NCBI GenBank assembly: GCA_009377585.1
Contig: WHTS01000049.1
Location: forward strand, 1 to 42,496
DNA length: 42,496 nucleotides
Reading direction: 5' to 3'
From: Betaproteobacteria bacterium
GTDB taxonomy: Bacteria; Pseudomonadota; Gammaproteobacteria; Burkholderiales; WYBJ01
The notes beneath the pieces are model-generated. The model was not told where the DNA came from and made no database searches. It was given only the letters and a program-made list of their open reading frames with translations. The position numbers were made by a program, and so were the translations under genes. This document shows, piece by piece, positions 25,650 to 34,692 of this stretch. Position 1 is the first letter of the stretch, and each line of letters begins with the position of its first letter.

Positions 25650-27695
25650 TTAGCGCGTCGCGTCGCGCTCCAGCATCTGGTGCAGCCGCGCAGGATCGTC
25701 CAGCGGCGGCAGGCAATTAACGCCGCGGCAAATCCAGGCGTTGACCTGTTCCGAATCCGGATGCGAAAGCGTGCGCGGCAGCGTGCCGGCGCCGTTCGGT
25801 ATCGAAAGCGCGATGACGTGCGGCCAGTAACGCCGCCGCAACGACGCCTGCCAGGGAGACATCGCGCCCGCAGGGCCCCGCAGCACGACGCTGGTCGGTG
25901 AGCCCCGATATTCTTCCAGCGCGACCAGCATGGTGGCAGCCGCGCTCGGATGCGCCTGCAGCTGCGGCCACAAGAGTTGCAACGTACGGGCGGCCGAGTC
26001 GAGATAGCGCGTCTCCCCGAGGAGGTGCCCGAGTCGTTGCAAGCCAACGGCCGCCACGCCGTTGCCCGCCGGCGTTGCATTGTCGTGTCCGGGCTTGGTG
26101 CGCTGGATGAGTTGTTCGTGATCGTGGCTGGTGAAGAAGAAGCCGCCGGCGTCCGTGTCCTCGAAGCGTTCCAGCATGGCGTCCGCGAGGGCCTGTGCGA
26201 AGTCGAGGTCTTCACCGCGAAACTGGGCCTGCATAAGCAGGATCAGCGCATCGAGCAGGAACGCGTAGTCGTCGAGGTAGGCGTTGAGATGGGTCTTGCC
26301 GTCGCGATGCGTGGCGTGCAGGCGCCCATCGCGCCACAGGGTCGTGCGAATGAAATCCACCGAGCCTTGCGCCGAGGCGATCCAGTCGGCGCGCCCGAAT
26401 TCGAGCCCGGCGCGCGCCATGCCACGCACCATGAGCGCATTCCAACTCGTCAGGATCTTCTCGTCGCGCCCCGGCCGCACGCGCTCCTCGCGCCGGGCGA
26501 AGAGCTTCGCGCGCGCTGCATCGAGCAGCGCCTGGCATTCGTCGAGCGTGCGGCGCGTCTGCTGCGCGACATAGGCAAGCGGCTTCGAGACCCGCAGGTG
26601 CCAATGGCGATGCTCGAAATTGGGTGGCCGGTCGAGCCCGTAGTGCGGCTCGACCACCGACCATTGCGCATCGCTCAGGCAGGCGCGCACTTCAGCGGCC
26701 GTCCAGACGTAGTACTTGCCTTCTTCGTGCTCGGAGTCCGCATCGAGGCTCGAGAAGTAGCCGCCCGCGGGCGACTGCATCTCGCGCATGACCCAGCCGG
26801 CGGTCTGCTCCGCCACGCGCGCAAACAGCGGTTCGCCGGTCGCGCGCCAGGCGTCGGCGTAGAGCGCGAGCAGCGGCCCGTTGTCGTAGAGCATCTTTTC
26901 GAAATGCGGGATGGTCCATTGAGCATCGACCGAGTAGCGGCAGAAGCCACCGCCGATCTGGTCGAAAATGCCGCCTTGCGCCATCTGCGTGAGGGTCGTC
27001 GTGACCATCTCCAGCGTGTCGTTGCCGGCGGCGTGCCGGCGCAGCAGAAAGTCGAGCTCGTACGGATGCGGAAACTTGGGCGCCTGCCCCAGGCCACCGT
27101 CGCGCGGATCGAACAAGCGCGAAAGCTCGCCTACGGCCGCTTCGATCGGACCGGCGTCGAGCGCGGCCTTGGCGCCCGCTGCAGGCTGCGGCACCGCACT
27201 TGCGAGCGCCTGCACGAGCGAGGCATTCTGCTGCGCGATCTCGGCGCGATGCGTGCGAAAGACTGTTTCGATGCGCGCGAGCAGATCTCTGAAGCCCGGC
27301 ATGCCATGGCGTGGCTCCTTCGGAAAATACGTGCCGCCGGCGAACGCAACCTGGTCGGGGGTGAGGAAGAGCGTGAGCGGCCAGCCGCCGCTGCGGCGCG
27401 CAAGCAGGTAATGCGCACTTTGATAGATCTGGTCGAGGTCGGGGCGCTCCTCGCGATCGACCTTGATGTTCACGTAGAGGCGATTCATCAGCGCTGCGAC
27501 CTCCGCGTCCTCGAACGACTCGTGCGCCATCACGTGGCACCAGTGGCACGCCGAGTAACCGATCGAGAGCAGGATCGGCTTGTCTTCGGTGCGCGCCCGC
27601 GCGAGCGCCTCCTCGCCCCACGGATACCAGTCGACCGGATTGTCCGCGTGTTGCTGCAGGTATGGGCTGGTTTCGCCTGCGAGTCGGTTCGGCAT
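25650..27695 (-). CDS. DUF255 thioredoxin-fold protein (YyaL/SPATA20 family)
   Basis: The 681-residue protein has an N-terminal thioredoxin-like DUF255 domain (about 1-165) with [21 protein letters not shown], a CHWCHVM motif near residue 50, and [13 protein letters not shown] long helical six-hairpin glycosidase-like region follows, ending near GVNCLPP. The family is widespread from bacteria to humans but its reaction is not established. Length is typical. The ATG at 27695 begins the conserved [12 protein letters not shown] segment directly. The cytochrome c gene 47 bases downstream may be co-transcribed, which would fit a redox role, but this is inference. Confidence 0.88.
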   Translation of the reverse strand: MPNRLAGETSPYLQQHADNPVDWYPWGEEALARARTEDKPILLSIGYSACHWCHVMAHESFEDAEVAALMNRLYVNIKVDREERPDLDQIYQSAHYLLARRSGGWPLTLFLTPDQVAFAGGTYFPKEPRHGMPGFRDLLARIETVFRTHRAEIAQQNASLVQALASAVPQPAAGAKAALDAGPIEAAVGELSRLFDPRDGGLGQAPKFPHPYELDFLLRRHAAGNDTLEMVTTTLTQMAQGGIFDQIGGGFCRYSVDAQWTIPHFEKMLYDNGPLLALYADAWRATGEPLFARVAEQTAGWVMREMQSPAGGYFSSLDADSEHEEGKYYVWTAAEVRACLSDAQWSVVEPHYGLDRPPNFEHRHWHLRVSKPLAYVAQQTRRTLDECQALLDAARAKLFARREERVRPGRDEKILTSWNALMVRGMARAGLEFGRADWIASAQGSVDFIRTTLWRDGRLHATHRDGKTHLNAYLDDYAFLLDALILLMQAQFRGEDLDFAQALADAMLERFEDTDAGGFFFTSHDHEQLIQRTKPGHDNATPAGNGVAAVGLQRLGHLLGETRYLDSAARTLQLLWPQLQAHPSAAATMLVALEEYRGSPTSVVLRGPAGAMSPWQASLRRRYWPHVIALSIPNGAGTLPRTLSHPDSEQVNAWICRGVNCLPPLDDPARLHQMLERDATR

Positions 27696-27819
27696 GGCGT
27701 GCCTCGGCTGTCGCGGGAAAGGTGAAGTCTATAGGGGCCGCACCGTGCGCGCCCGGGGATCGGCCAGAGGGTGCGCCAAGTACAGAGGTTGGCGCCAAGT
27801 AGTTTGCTCGGGTTCCCAT

Positions 27820-28310
27820 ACCACCCCCTCCGCGCAGAGCGCGTCGAGCCCCTCCTTGACAGGAGGGGAGGTGCGGTTGTCAGCTCTGCTGTGCTCCTTG
27901 ACAGGAGGGGAGGCGCCTAAGCTTCCCCTCCTCTCATGAGGAGGGGTGCCCGCGCATGCGGGCGGGGTGGTGTGGTTGTCAGCGCTGCGCGCTTCCTTTG
28001 CGGGAGGTGCGGTTGTCAGCTCTGCTGTGCTCCTTGACAGGAGGGGAGGCGCCTAAGCTTCCCCTCCTCTCATGAGGAGGGGTGCCCGCGCATGCGGGCG
28101 GGGTGGTGTGGTTGTCAGCGCTGCGCGCTTCCTTTGCGGGAGGTGCGGTTGTCAGCTCTGCTGTGCTCCTTGACAGGAGGGGAGGCGCCTAAGCTTCCCC
28201 TCCTCTCATGAGGAGGGGTGCCCGCGCATGCGGGCGGGGTGGTGTGGTTGTGAGCTTTCGGCGCTGCCGCCTCGTTTGCGGGCGGGGTGGTGTGGTTTTC
28301 GTCTCCATTC
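27820..28310. repeat. R4 block with 136-bp tandem repeat
   Basis: A reverse-oriented R4 copy (about 27820-27868) is followed by a 136-bp unit starting AGGTGCGGTTGTCAGC at 27869, 28005 and 28141. The first two units look identical by eye; the third matches for about 115 bases, then diverges after GGTGTGGTTGT. Each unit holds CCCCTCCTC/GAGGAGGGG, GCCCGCGCATGCGGGC and a GGGGTGGTGTGG tail. The first part (to 28114) is the only content of the 419-base gap after the DUF255 gene. Confidence 0.9.
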
Positions 28311-28687
28311 GAGGCGCGGTCGCGTTCGACAGCCGAGAGCTCCGCGCGGATCATGTGCAGTACGCCCTCGAGGTTTCGAATCGCATCGTCGTTGACGAAC
28401 CTGATGACACGTACACCCTTTTCCCGCAGATACTCGGATCGCTTGTGGTCGTAATACGATGCCGACTCGCTGTCGTGCGCAGTGCCGTCCAGCTCGATTG
28501 CGAGCCGACCACTCGGACAATAGAAGTCCACGATGAATGGCCCGATGCTGTGTTGCCGGCGGAATTTCCAGCCGAGCCGGTCACGCTGCAAACATGACCA
28601 CAGCCGCGCTTCGGCGACGGTCAACGAGCGGCGCAGCTCACGTCTGCGCGCCTTGAGCGCGAAGCGATTGTTGAGCGGCTGGCGCAT
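28115..28687 (-). CDS. DUF559 endonuclease-like protein with repeat-derived tail
   Basis: The 190-residue product has a DUF559 domain (about residues 1-125), related to the Vsr/PD-(D/E)XK nuclease fold: RRSLTVAEARLWSCLQRD, KFRRQHSIGPFIVDFYCP and LAIELDGTAHD supply the likely catalytic Asp and Glu. From about residue 130 the frame runs into R4 repeats and encodes HTTPPA-containing segments ending GSAQR, so the C-terminal third is probably not original. ATG 28687 was chosen because TTGGAATGC precedes it and the domain starts just after; an ATG 12 codons earlier is possible. DUF559 proteins are common near repeats and mobile DNA; biological role is unknown. Confidence 0.8.
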   Translation of the reverse strand: MRQPLNNRFALKARRRELRRSLTVAEARLWSCLQRDRLGWKFRRQHSIGPFIVDFYCPSGRLAIELDGTAHDSESASYYDHKRSEYLREKGVRVIRFVNDDAIRNLEGVLHMIRAELSAVERDRASNGDENHTTPPANEAAAPKAHNHTTPPACAGTPPHERRGSLGASPPVKEHSRADNRTSRKGSAQR

Positions 28688-28799
28688 GCATTCCAAGGTA
28701 ACTGACTGGATGCGGATTCGCATCGGCGGTACGTACTACGCTCAGTTCTAGACCTTCTACCGCCCACGTGGCCCGCCAACTCACTATTGATCGCTTTGC

Positions 28800-28817
28800 A
28801 TTGGACGACAGTCCAAT
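28800..28817. repeat. Inverted repeat ATTGGAC/GTCCAAT
   Basis: A 7-bp stem with a 4-base loop (GACA) immediately upstream of R1 copy B, in the gap between the DUF559 gene and the CadD-type gene. It may be an operator or a transcript hairpin; no more can be said. Confidence 0.5.
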
Positions 28818-28830
28818 ACAAACGCGACGC

Positions 28831-28947
28831 TCCTCTCTCTCCCGGGGAGAGGCGTTGGGGGGTGAGGCCGGGGTTTCGCGAACCATGGTCCGCGCCGGCC
28901 GAACAGCATCGGCTGCATGCCGATACGCGCCCTGCAAGGGAGGGACG
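28831..28947 (+). repeat. R1 three-hairpin element, copy B
   Basis: Same layout as copies at 19209 and 41789, but weaker: the 18-bp central palindrome at 28877-28894 (CGCGAACCATGGTCCGCG) has one mismatch, and the third stem has lost one base. The conserved CGCGCCCTGCAAGGGAGGGA end is intact. It lies between the DUF559 gene and the CadD-type gene. Confidence 0.88.
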
Positions 28948-28975
28948 AGCGTGACATGAAATAGGGAACGCTCGA

Positions 28976-28981
28976 TAGAAT
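28976..28981 (+). promoter_or_regulatory. Candidate -10 element for the CadD-type transporter
   Basis: TAGAAT in GATAGAATGCGC, 34 bases before the chosen ATG at 29016. It contains the other possible ATG (28980), which argues against that start. Confidence 0.4.
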
Positions 28982-29015
28982 GCGCGAGCCGTCTCCGAAC
29001 GGCAAACGCACAACA

Positions 29016-29639
29016 ATGCCCGAATCCATCGCATCGCTGATCGGCATCGCCGCGCTCGTCTACGCGTCGACCAACCTCGACGACCTGCTCATCCTGGCCG
29101 TGTTCTTCGCCGATCCACGCGTGCGGGCCGGCGCGGTCGTTGCCGGCCGCTTCATCGCTCTCGCAGTGCTGGTGCTTGCGAGCGGTGCGGCGGCGCTGCT
29201 CGCCCTTGCAGTGCCGGAAGAGTGGATTGCGCTCCTGGGCTTGGTGCCGCTGATTCTGGGGATGCGCCTGTTGCTGGCCCTGTTTCGCGAGGGAAGCGAC
29301 GGCGAGAGCGAGGAAAACGAGGCCGCTGCCAAAGTGGAGAACGCTTCCCGCAGCGGCTTCGCAGCCCAGATGCTTGCCGTCGCGGGCGTGAGCCTCGCGA
29401 ACGACGGCGACAATCTCGGCGTCTACATTCCGCTGTTCGCTGCGACGCCTTCTGCGATCCCGATCTATGTCGTCGTATTCGCCGTCATGACGATCGTGTT
29501 TTGCGCGCTCGGCTATCTGGTCGTGAACAATCCGCTGATCGGCCGCTACATCCGCCGCTATGGCGATGTCCTGCTGCCAGTGGTGCTGATCCCGCTCGGG
29601 CTATTCATTCTGTCCGACGCGCTGCCCTTGCTGCGCTGA
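29016..29639 (+). CDS. CadD-family cadmium-resistance-type membrane transporter
   Basis: The 207-residue protein has about five or six membrane helices and the CadD family pattern: YASTNLDDLLILAVFFAD near the N-terminus with the acidic pair, a charged central loop (EGSDGESEENEAAAKVE), and VSLANDGDNLGVYIPLFA in the second half. CadD proteins were described in cadmium resistance, and many homologues have untested substrates, so a cation exporter is as far as the call goes. ATG 29016 is preferred to 28980, which overlaps the putative -10 box. No metal-responsive regulator is adjacent. The gene is enclosed by R1 (upstream) and R4 (downstream). Confidence 0.85.
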   Translation: MPESIASLIGIAALVYASTNLDDLLILAVFFADPRVRAGAVVAGRFIALAVLVLASGAAALLALAVPEEWIALLGLVPLILGMRLLLALFREGSDGESEENEAAAKVENASRSGFAAQMLAVAGVSLANDGDNLGVYIPLFAATPSAIPIYVVVFAVMTIVFCALGYLVVNNPLIGRYIRRYGDVLLPVVLIPLGLFILSDALPLLR

Positions 29640-29654
29640 GGCCGTAGAGCGGGC

Positions 29655-29990
29655 GCCGGTGGTGTGCTTCCCCTCCCCTCACGAGGAGGGTGGCGCGAAG
29701 CCCCCGGGGTTGTGTGCTTCCCCTCCTCTCACGAGGAGGGTGGCGGCGAAGCCCCGGGGTTGTGTGTTTCCCCTCCTCTCACGAGGAGGGGTGTCACGAA
29801 GTGACGGGGTGGTGTGGTTCTCGGTTCCGAAGCGGGAATCCTGCGGTTAACCAAACCACCCCGTCCGCGACCTGCGGTCGCGTCCAGCCCCTCCTTCACA
29901 GGAGGGGAGTGAAAAACAACCCCTCCGCTGATGAGCTTCACAGGAGGGGAATGAAAACAACCCCTCCGCATGAGCGTCGCAGGAGGGGAG
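29655..29990. repeat. R4 block with 50-bp tandem repeat
   Basis: Three units starting TGTGCTTCCCCTCC or a near variant at about 29663, 29713 and 29763 (50-base period), each with CCCCTC(C/T)TCTCACGAGGAGG. They are followed by a reverse R4 copy (about 29850-29908: ACCACCCCGTCCGCGAC, GGTCGCGTCCAG, CCCCTCCTTCACAGGAGGGG) and two short CAACCCCTCCGC/AGGAGGGG units to 29990. This fills the 355-base gap between the CadD-type gene and ilvD; no gene is seen. Confidence 0.88.
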
Positions 29991-29994
29991 GTCT

Positions 29995-31668
29995 TCAGTC
30001 CGTTACCGCGCCCTGAGCCGCCGACGACACGAGCTTCACGTACTTCGCCAGCAATCCGCGCGTATAGCGCGGTTCGGGCTGCTTCCAGCTCTTCCGCCGC
30101 GCCGCCAGCTCAGGATCGCTCACGTTGAGCTGGATTTTTAGCTCGTACGCGTCGATCGTGATCGAATCGCCCTCCTGCACCAGCGCGATGGGTCCGCCCT
30201 CATACGCTTCCGGCGCGACGTGCCCGACCACCATGCCCCAGGTGCCGCCGGAGAAGCGCCCGTCGGTGATCAAGCCCACCGACTCGCCCAATCCCTGACC
30301 GATCAGTGCCGAGGTCGGCGCCAGCATCTCCTGCATCCCCGGTCCGCCCTTCGGCCCCTCGTAGCGGATCACGATTACGTCGCCCGCCTCGATCTTGCGC
30401 GCCATGATCGCTTCCATGCACGCGTTCTCGGAATCGAACACGCGCGCGGGGCCGCTGATGCGTGGGCTCTTGAGTCCCGTGATCTTCGCCACGCACCCGT
30501 CCGGCGCGAGATTGCCGCGCAGGATCGCGAGGTGGCCCTGCGCGTACAGGGGCTTGTCCCACGGCCGGATCACCTCCTGGTCGGCGCGCGGCTTCTCCGG
30601 CACCTTGGCAAGCTCTTCGGCCATCGTCCTGCCGGTGATCGTCATGCACTCGCCATGCAGCAGGCCGTGCGCGAGCAGCATCTTCAGGACCTGCGGCACG
30701 CCGCCGGCGCGATGGAAGTCGGTGGCGACATAGCGCCCGGAGGGTTTGAGATCGCACAGCACCGGGACCTTGACGCGGATGCGCTCGAAGTCGTCCATGC
30801 TCCATTCCACGCCTGCGGCATGCGCGATGGCGAGGTAGTGCAGCACCGCGTTGGTCGAGCCGCCGGTCGCCATGATGAGCGAGATCGTGTTCTCGATCGA
30901 TTTGCGGGTGATGATGTCGCGCGGGCGCAGCTGCTTGCGGATCGCGTTCACGAGAACCTTGGCCGAATCTGCGGAGGAGTCCGCCTTCTCGGCATCGGGC
31001 GAGGCCATCTGCGACGAGCCGAGAAGACTCATGCCGAGCGCCTCGAACGACGACGACATCGTGTTCGCGGTAAACATGCCGCCGCATGCACCCACCGTCG
31101 GGCAGGCGTTACGCTCGATGCCGTCGGCATCTTCCTTCCCCATCGTGCCCGCGGCGACCGCGCCGACCGCTTCGAACGCCGACACGACGGTGAGATCCTG
31201 CCCCTTCCACTTGCCCGGCTTGATGGTGCCGCCGTAAACGTAGATGCCCGGCACGTTCATGCGCGCCAGCGCGATCATCCCGCCCGGCATGTTCTTGTCG
31301 CAGCCCCCGCACACCAGCACGCCATCCATCATCTGGCCGTTGACCGAGGTTTCGATCGCATCGGCGATGACCTCGCGCGACACCAGCGAATACTTCATCC
31401 CCTCGGTGCCCATGCCGATGCCGTCGGTGACCGTCGGCACGCCGAACACCTGCGGTTTCGCGCCGGCTGCTTCCAGCGCCGCCATGGCGCGATCGACCAG
31501 CGGCTGGATGCCCGCGTTGCACGGGTTCATGGTGGAGTGGCCGTTGGCGACGCCGACGATGGGCTTGTCGAAATCCCCGTCCTTGAAGCCCACTGCGCGC
31601 AGCATGGCGCGGTTGGGCAGGCGCGCATTGCCTGCGGTGATGAGATGGCTGCGCCAGTTCTCTGCCAT
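29995..31668 (-). CDS. ilvD: Dihydroxy-acid dehydratase IlvD
   Basis: IlvD makes the 2-keto acid precursors of valine and isoleucine using an iron-sulfur cluster. The 557-residue protein has cluster-ligand segments with [15 protein letters not shown] and [18 protein letters not shown], plus [12 protein letters not shown] and [14 protein letters not shown] of the active site. The start at 31668 (MAENWRS) was chosen because GAAGGAAC lies 6 bases before it; an extension to 31722 has no likeness to the family. It is divergent from lgt, with 59 bases between the two starts. The conserved cysteine set identifies the IlvD/EDD family, and the sequence fits IlvD rather than Edd. Confidence 0.95.
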   Translation of the reverse strand: MAENWRSHLITAGNARLPNRAMLRAVGFKDGDFDKPIVGVANGHSTMNPCNAGIQPLVDRAMAALEAAGAKPQVFGVPTVTDGIGMGTEGMKYSLVSREVIADAIETSVNGQMMDGVLVCGGCDKNMPGGMIALARMNVPGIYVYGGTIKPGKWKGQDLTVVSAFEAVGAVAAGTMGKEDADGIERNACPTVGACGGMFTANTMSSSFEALGMSLLGSSQMASPDAEKADSSADSAKVLVNAIRKQLRPRDIITRKSIENTISLIMATGGSTNAVLHYLAIAHAAGVEWSMDDFERIRVKVPVLCDLKPSGRYVATDFHRAGGVPQVLKMLLAHGLLHGECMTITGRTMAEELAKVPEKPRADQEVIRPWDKPLYAQGHLAILRGNLAPDGCVAKITGLKSPRISGPARVFDSENACMEAIMARKIEAGDVIVIRYEGPKGGPGMQEMLAPTSALIGQGLGESVGLITDGRFSGGTWGMVVGHVAPEAYEGGPIALVQEGDSITIDAYELKIQLNVSDPELAARRKSWKQPEPRYTRGLLAKYVKLVSSAAQGAVTD

Positions 31669-31727
31669 GGCCGTTCCTTCGGGTTGGCTTAAACTCGATA
31701 TTCTAGCGAACGCTCGGCGCACCCGAA

Positions 31728-32570
31728 ATGCTCGTCCACCCGCAGTTCGATCCCATCGCTTTCTCGCTCGGCCCGCTGGCCGTGCGCTGGTACGGGCTGA
31801 TGTACCTCGTCGCCTTCCTGGCCGTGATCGTGCTCGGACGCATGCGTGCCAAGCGCGATCCGTGGCGCGGCTGGGTGCCGCAAGACCTGGACGATGCGCT
31901 CTTCTACGGGGTGCTCGGTGTGATCATCGGCGGTCGGCTGGGCTATGTGCTCTTCTACAAGCTCGACTACTACGCAGCCCACCCGCTGGAGATCTTCTAC
32001 ATCTGGCAGGGCGGCATGTCGTTCCACGGCGGCTTCCTCGGCGTGCTGGTCGCGATGCTCCTGTTCGCGCGCAAGAAGAAGACGCGCTGGCTCGGCATCA
32101 TGGATTTCATCGCGCCCCTGGTGCCGCCGGGTATCGCCGCGGGCCGACTCGGCAACTTCATCAACGCCGAGCTGTGGGGGCGGCCGACCGACGTAGCGGG
32201 GGCGATGATCTTCCCCAACGTCGACAACGTGCCGCGCCATCCCTCGCAGCTCTACGAGCTCGCGCTGGAAGGCGTTGCGCTCTTCGTCCTGCTGTGGTGG
32301 TTCTCGAAGCGGCCGCGCCCGCTCGGCGCCATCTCGGCGCTCTTCCTCATCGGCTACGGCTTCGCGCGCTTCGTCGTCGAATTCACGCGCGAGCCCGACA
32401 GTTTCCTCGGCTTTCTCGCCTTCGGCTGGACCATGGGCCAGTGGCTGAGCCTGCCGATGATCCTGGCCGGGTTCGCGCTGTTGTGGTGGAGCTATCGGCA
32501 GGGCGGCGAGACTCAGCCGGCGGCCGAGGATTCGTCATTCCCGCGCAAGCGGGAATCCAGGCATTCCTGA
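31728..32570 (+). CDS. lgt: Prolipoprotein diacylglyceryl transferase Lgt (repeat-derived C-terminus)
   Basis: Lgt transfers diacylglycerol from phosphatidylglycerol to the lipobox cysteine of prolipoproteins at the inner membrane. The 280-residue protein has about seven membrane helices and the Lgt marks [26 protein letters not shown], the signature [16 protein letters not shown] and HPSQLYE. The last 11 residues or so ([11 protein letters not shown]) are translated from an R2 repeat at 32537-32556, and the stop lies just beyond it, so the original C-terminus has been replaced or extended. It converges on the DMT transporter gene with a 5-base gap. Confidence 0.95.
   Translation: MLVHPQFDPIAFSLGPLAVRWYGLMYLVAFLAVIVLGRMRAKRDPWRGWVPQDLDDALFYGVLGVIIGGRLGYVLFYKLDYYAAHPLEIFYIWQGGMSFHGGFLGVLVAMLLFARKKKTRWLGIMDFIAPLVPPGIAAGRLGNFINAELWGRPTDVAGAMIFPNVDNVPRHPSQLYELALEGVALFVLLWWFSKRPRPLGAISALFLIGYGFARFVVEFTREPDSFLGFLAFGWTMGQWLSLPMILAGFALLWWSYRQGGETQPAAEDSSFPRKRESRHS
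32537..32556. repeat. R2 (dRS3-like) repeat inside the 3' end of lgt
   Basis: ATTCCC GCGCAAGC GGGAAT, the same core as the copy inside hsdM at 41694. It lies in the coding sequence of lgt, 14 bases before its stop. Confidence 0.88.
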
Positions 32571-32575
32571 GTCGG

Positions 32576-33502
32576 TCATCCCCGCTTGATCAGCGCCACG
32601 CCGGCGAGCAGCAGAACCACGCCCGCGAGCCGCATGCCGGAGACGGGACGCTGCGGAAGCCGGAACCAGCCGTGCTTATCGACGAAGACCGAAGCGACCT
32701 GCTGACCCGCCACGGTGAGCCCCGCTGCCGCGCCGGCGCCGATCGCCGGAATCGCGGTGAACATCGTCGTCACGTAGATGGCGCCAGCAAACCCGCCCAG
32801 CCAGCCCCACCATGGCATGCCGGCCACGCATTCGATGCACGGTGACGGAATCCTCAACCAGCCGGACCCGGCCCATATGACGGCGGCCATCGCGGCGGTC
32901 GCAACCACGAACGATACCGTGCCGACCGCGAACGCGGCGCCGCCGAGGTCCGCGTGCAGGAGCGCGTTCACTGCACCCTGGATCGGCAGCACGGCGCCGG
33001 CGATGAGCGCCAGCGCGATCCAGCCGAGCTTGGACCAGCCGAGCTCGGCCGCCGCTCCCTTCTGCCCGAACATGATCAGTACCGCGCCGAGCAGTACGAT
33101 GAGCGTGCCGGCCGCCCCGCCGGCATCCAGGCCGATCGCTGCGACGCCGAGTAAGCCGAAGCTGTCGAGCACCGCCGAGGCGAGCATCTGGCCGGCGATG
33201 AATAGGCCGACGGACACCACCGCGCCGATGCGCGGAAAGAGAAAGATGGTGGACACGACGTAGATGGCCGAGGCGACCCCGCCGAGGACGTGCCACCAGC
33301 GCGCGGCCGGCAGCGCGGCAAACGCCGCGACCGAGCCGGTCAGGATCGCGACGGCAAGTAACGCGACCGCAGCAACCGACAGCTGCAACGTCGTCGCCGT
33401 GAATGGGGAACCGATCGCTTTCGCGAGCTGCGCGTTGGCGCCCGCTTGAACCGTCAGGAGCCCGCCTGCGGCAAGCGCGAGCGGAATGAACAGGCTTTCC
33501 AT
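32576..33502 (-). CDS. DMT-superfamily transporter with two DUF606 (YdcZ) halves
   Basis: The 308-residue membrane protein has about ten helices in two similar halves. Each half contains the DUF606-type pattern: LLTVQAGANAQLAKAIGSP in the first, and LPIQGAVNALLHADLGG in the second. Each half also has an Ala/Gly-rich VGLFIAGQML / AGLTVAGQQVAS helix followed by D..G.f. DUF606 proteins often occur as two separate ~150-residue genes; here they are fused. Substrate is unknown. It is divergent from the LysR gene with 182 bases between starts, so regulation by that protein is likely. ATG 33502 starts at the first helix; a longer frame upstream reads through R4 repeat. Confidence 0.85.
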   Translation of the reverse strand: MESLFIPLALAAGGLLTVQAGANAQLAKAIGSPFTATTLQLSVAAVALLAVAILTGSVAAFAALPAARWWHVLGGVASAIYVVSTIFLFPRIGAVVSVGLFIAGQMLASAVLDSFGLLGVAAIGLDAGGAAGTLIVLLGAVLIMFGQKGAAAELGWSKLGWIALALIAGAVLPIQGAVNALLHADLGGAAFAVGTVSFVVATAAMAAVIWAGSGWLRIPSPCIECVAGMPWWGWLGGFAGAIYVTTMFTAIPAIGAGAAAGLTVAGQQVASVFVDKHGWFRLPQRPVSGMRLAGVVLLLAGVALIKRG

Positions 33503-33524
33503 GTGTCGACTCCTTTTTGCATTT

Positions 33525-33576
33525 CCCTCCTCGTCGAGGAGGGGCGGGACGCGACTGCGTCGCGGACGGGGTGGTC
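33525..33576 (+). repeat. R4 unit between the DMT transporter and LysR genes
   Basis: CCCTCCTC/GAGGAGGGG stem at 33525-33544, CGCGAC TGC GTCGCG at 33550-33564, then GGACGGGGTGGTC. Same orientation as the copy after the LysR gene. Confidence 0.88.
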
Positions 33577-33615
33577 CCCGAACGCGGTAGCGACCGCAAC
33601 ACCGCCCCACGCCCA

Positions 33616-33684
33616 ACAGCTTGCAGCTTTCACCCTTGCAAGCCAATATGACGCATCTGCAACCTCGGCTTGCAACCTCGCAAT
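33616..33684 (+). promoter_or_regulatory. Putative LysR-type operator region
   Basis: Between the divergent starts, TGCAA/TTGCA half-sites recur: CTTGCAG near 33619, TTGCAAG near 33637, and TGCAAC twice near 33658 and 33671, with CAATATG twice. Clustered short half-sites next to a LysR start are typical of autoregulatory operators, but the exact site cannot be fixed by eye. Confidence 0.35.
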
Positions 33685-34602
33685 ATGCCCCTCGGCCGCA
33701 CAGACCTGCGCCTGGTCCTCGCCATCGGCGAGGCGGGAACGCTGCTGGGCGGCGCACGCACAATCGGCATCGACCACTCCACCGCATTCCGACGCCTCAA
33801 TGCGTTGGAGAAGAGGCTCGGCGTGCGCCTGTTCGAACGCGCCCGCGACGGCTACGTGCCTACGGCGGCGGGCGAAGCGGCGATCGCAGCGGCGGGACGG
33901 ATGGAGGAAGAGATCGTTGGCCTGGAGCGGAAGCTGGCCGGCGCCGATCTACGACCGAGCGGCGTCGTGCGCGTGACCCTGACCGACACCGGGGTCGATC
34001 TGCTCACGCCCGTCTTCGCCGCTTTCCGCGCCGCCCATCCGCAGATCGCGCTGGAAGTCGCCGTCGCCAATCAATTCTTCTCGCTGTCGAGGCGCGACGC
34101 CGACGTGGCGATTCGACCGAGCGCCGAAGCTCCGGAAGACCTCATCGCGCATCGCATCGCCGAAGTGGCGACGGCGCTCTACGCCGCGCCTTCGTACCTC
34201 GCTTCGCGTGGGCGGCGCGCACTCGGGGAGCACGCCTGGCTCGGGCCGGACGAGAGCCTCATGCACCTCGGCTCGTCGCGCTGGTTGCGAAAGGAGATTG
34301 CGCCGGAGCAGATGGTCTATCGCGCCAACTCGCTCGTGGCGTTGCAGGCGGCGGCGCGCGCCGGTCTGGGCGTTGTGCCCTTACCCTGCTACATCGGCGA
34401 TCGCGATCCGGCGCTCGTTCGCGTCCGCGGTCCCGTCCCAGATATGGCGGCGACGATGTGGGTGCTGATCCATCCCGATCTGCGGCGCGCGGCGCGCATC
34501 CGGGTCTTCGTCGATTTCATCGTGCAGGAGCTGACGCGGCAGCGCGCCCTTATCGAGGGCCGTTCCCCGCGGAAGGAAGCTGCGGCCGTGCGGCGGAGTT
34601 GA
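33685..34602 (+). CDS. LysR-family transcriptional regulator
   Basis: The 305-residue protein has an N-terminal winged helix-turn-helix (LVLAIGEAGTLLGGARTIGI, STAFRRLNALEKRLGVRLFER, about residues 5-60) and a LysR substrate-binding domain (about 88-295). The wording LRLVLAIGEAGTLLGGARTIGIDHSTAFRR departs from the usual SxTxAA pattern, but the fold signature is clear. ATG 33685 is preferred; the TTG at 33670 would add five residues in the half-site-rich region. It probably regulates itself and the divergent DMT transporter. The gene is bracketed by two same-orientation R4 units. Confidence 0.87.
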   Translation: MPLGRTDLRLVLAIGEAGTLLGGARTIGIDHSTAFRRLNALEKRLGVRLFERARDGYVPTAAGEAAIAAAGRMEEEIVGLERKLAGADLRPSGVVRVTLTDTGVDLLTPVFAAFRAAHPQIALEVAVANQFFSLSRRDADVAIRPSAEAPEDLIAHRIAEVATALYAAPSYLASRGRRALGEHAWLGPDESLMHLGSSRWLRKEIAPEQMVYRANSLVALQAAARAGLGVVPLPCYIGDRDPALVRVRGPVPDMAATMWVLIHPDLRRAARIRVFVDFIVQELTRQRALIEGRSPRKEAAAVRRS

Positions 34603-34603
34603 C

Positions 34604-34657
34604 TCCCCTCCTCGTCGAGGAGGGGCTGGACGCGACAATGTCGCGGACGGGGTGGTC
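34604..34657 (+). repeat. R4 unit after the LysR gene
   Basis: CCCCTCCTC/GAGGAGGGG at about 34605-34625, CGCGAC AAT GTCGCG at 34631-34645, then GGACGGGGTGGTC; begins 2 bases after the LysR stop, in the same orientation as the unit at 33525. Confidence 0.88.
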
Positions 34658-34692
34658 GGTTCCTGATGAGTAGCGCTAAGCGCCGGGACGGT

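Noticed and set aside
25950-27725. 591-codon plus-strand frame opposite the DUF255 gene
   Set aside because: Shadow of the DUF255 coding sequence, with no domain and no ribosome binding site.
27869-28256. Tandem repeats as a possible CRISPR array
   Set aside because: Units are 136 bp, contiguous and nearly identical, without unique spacers, and no cas genes are present.
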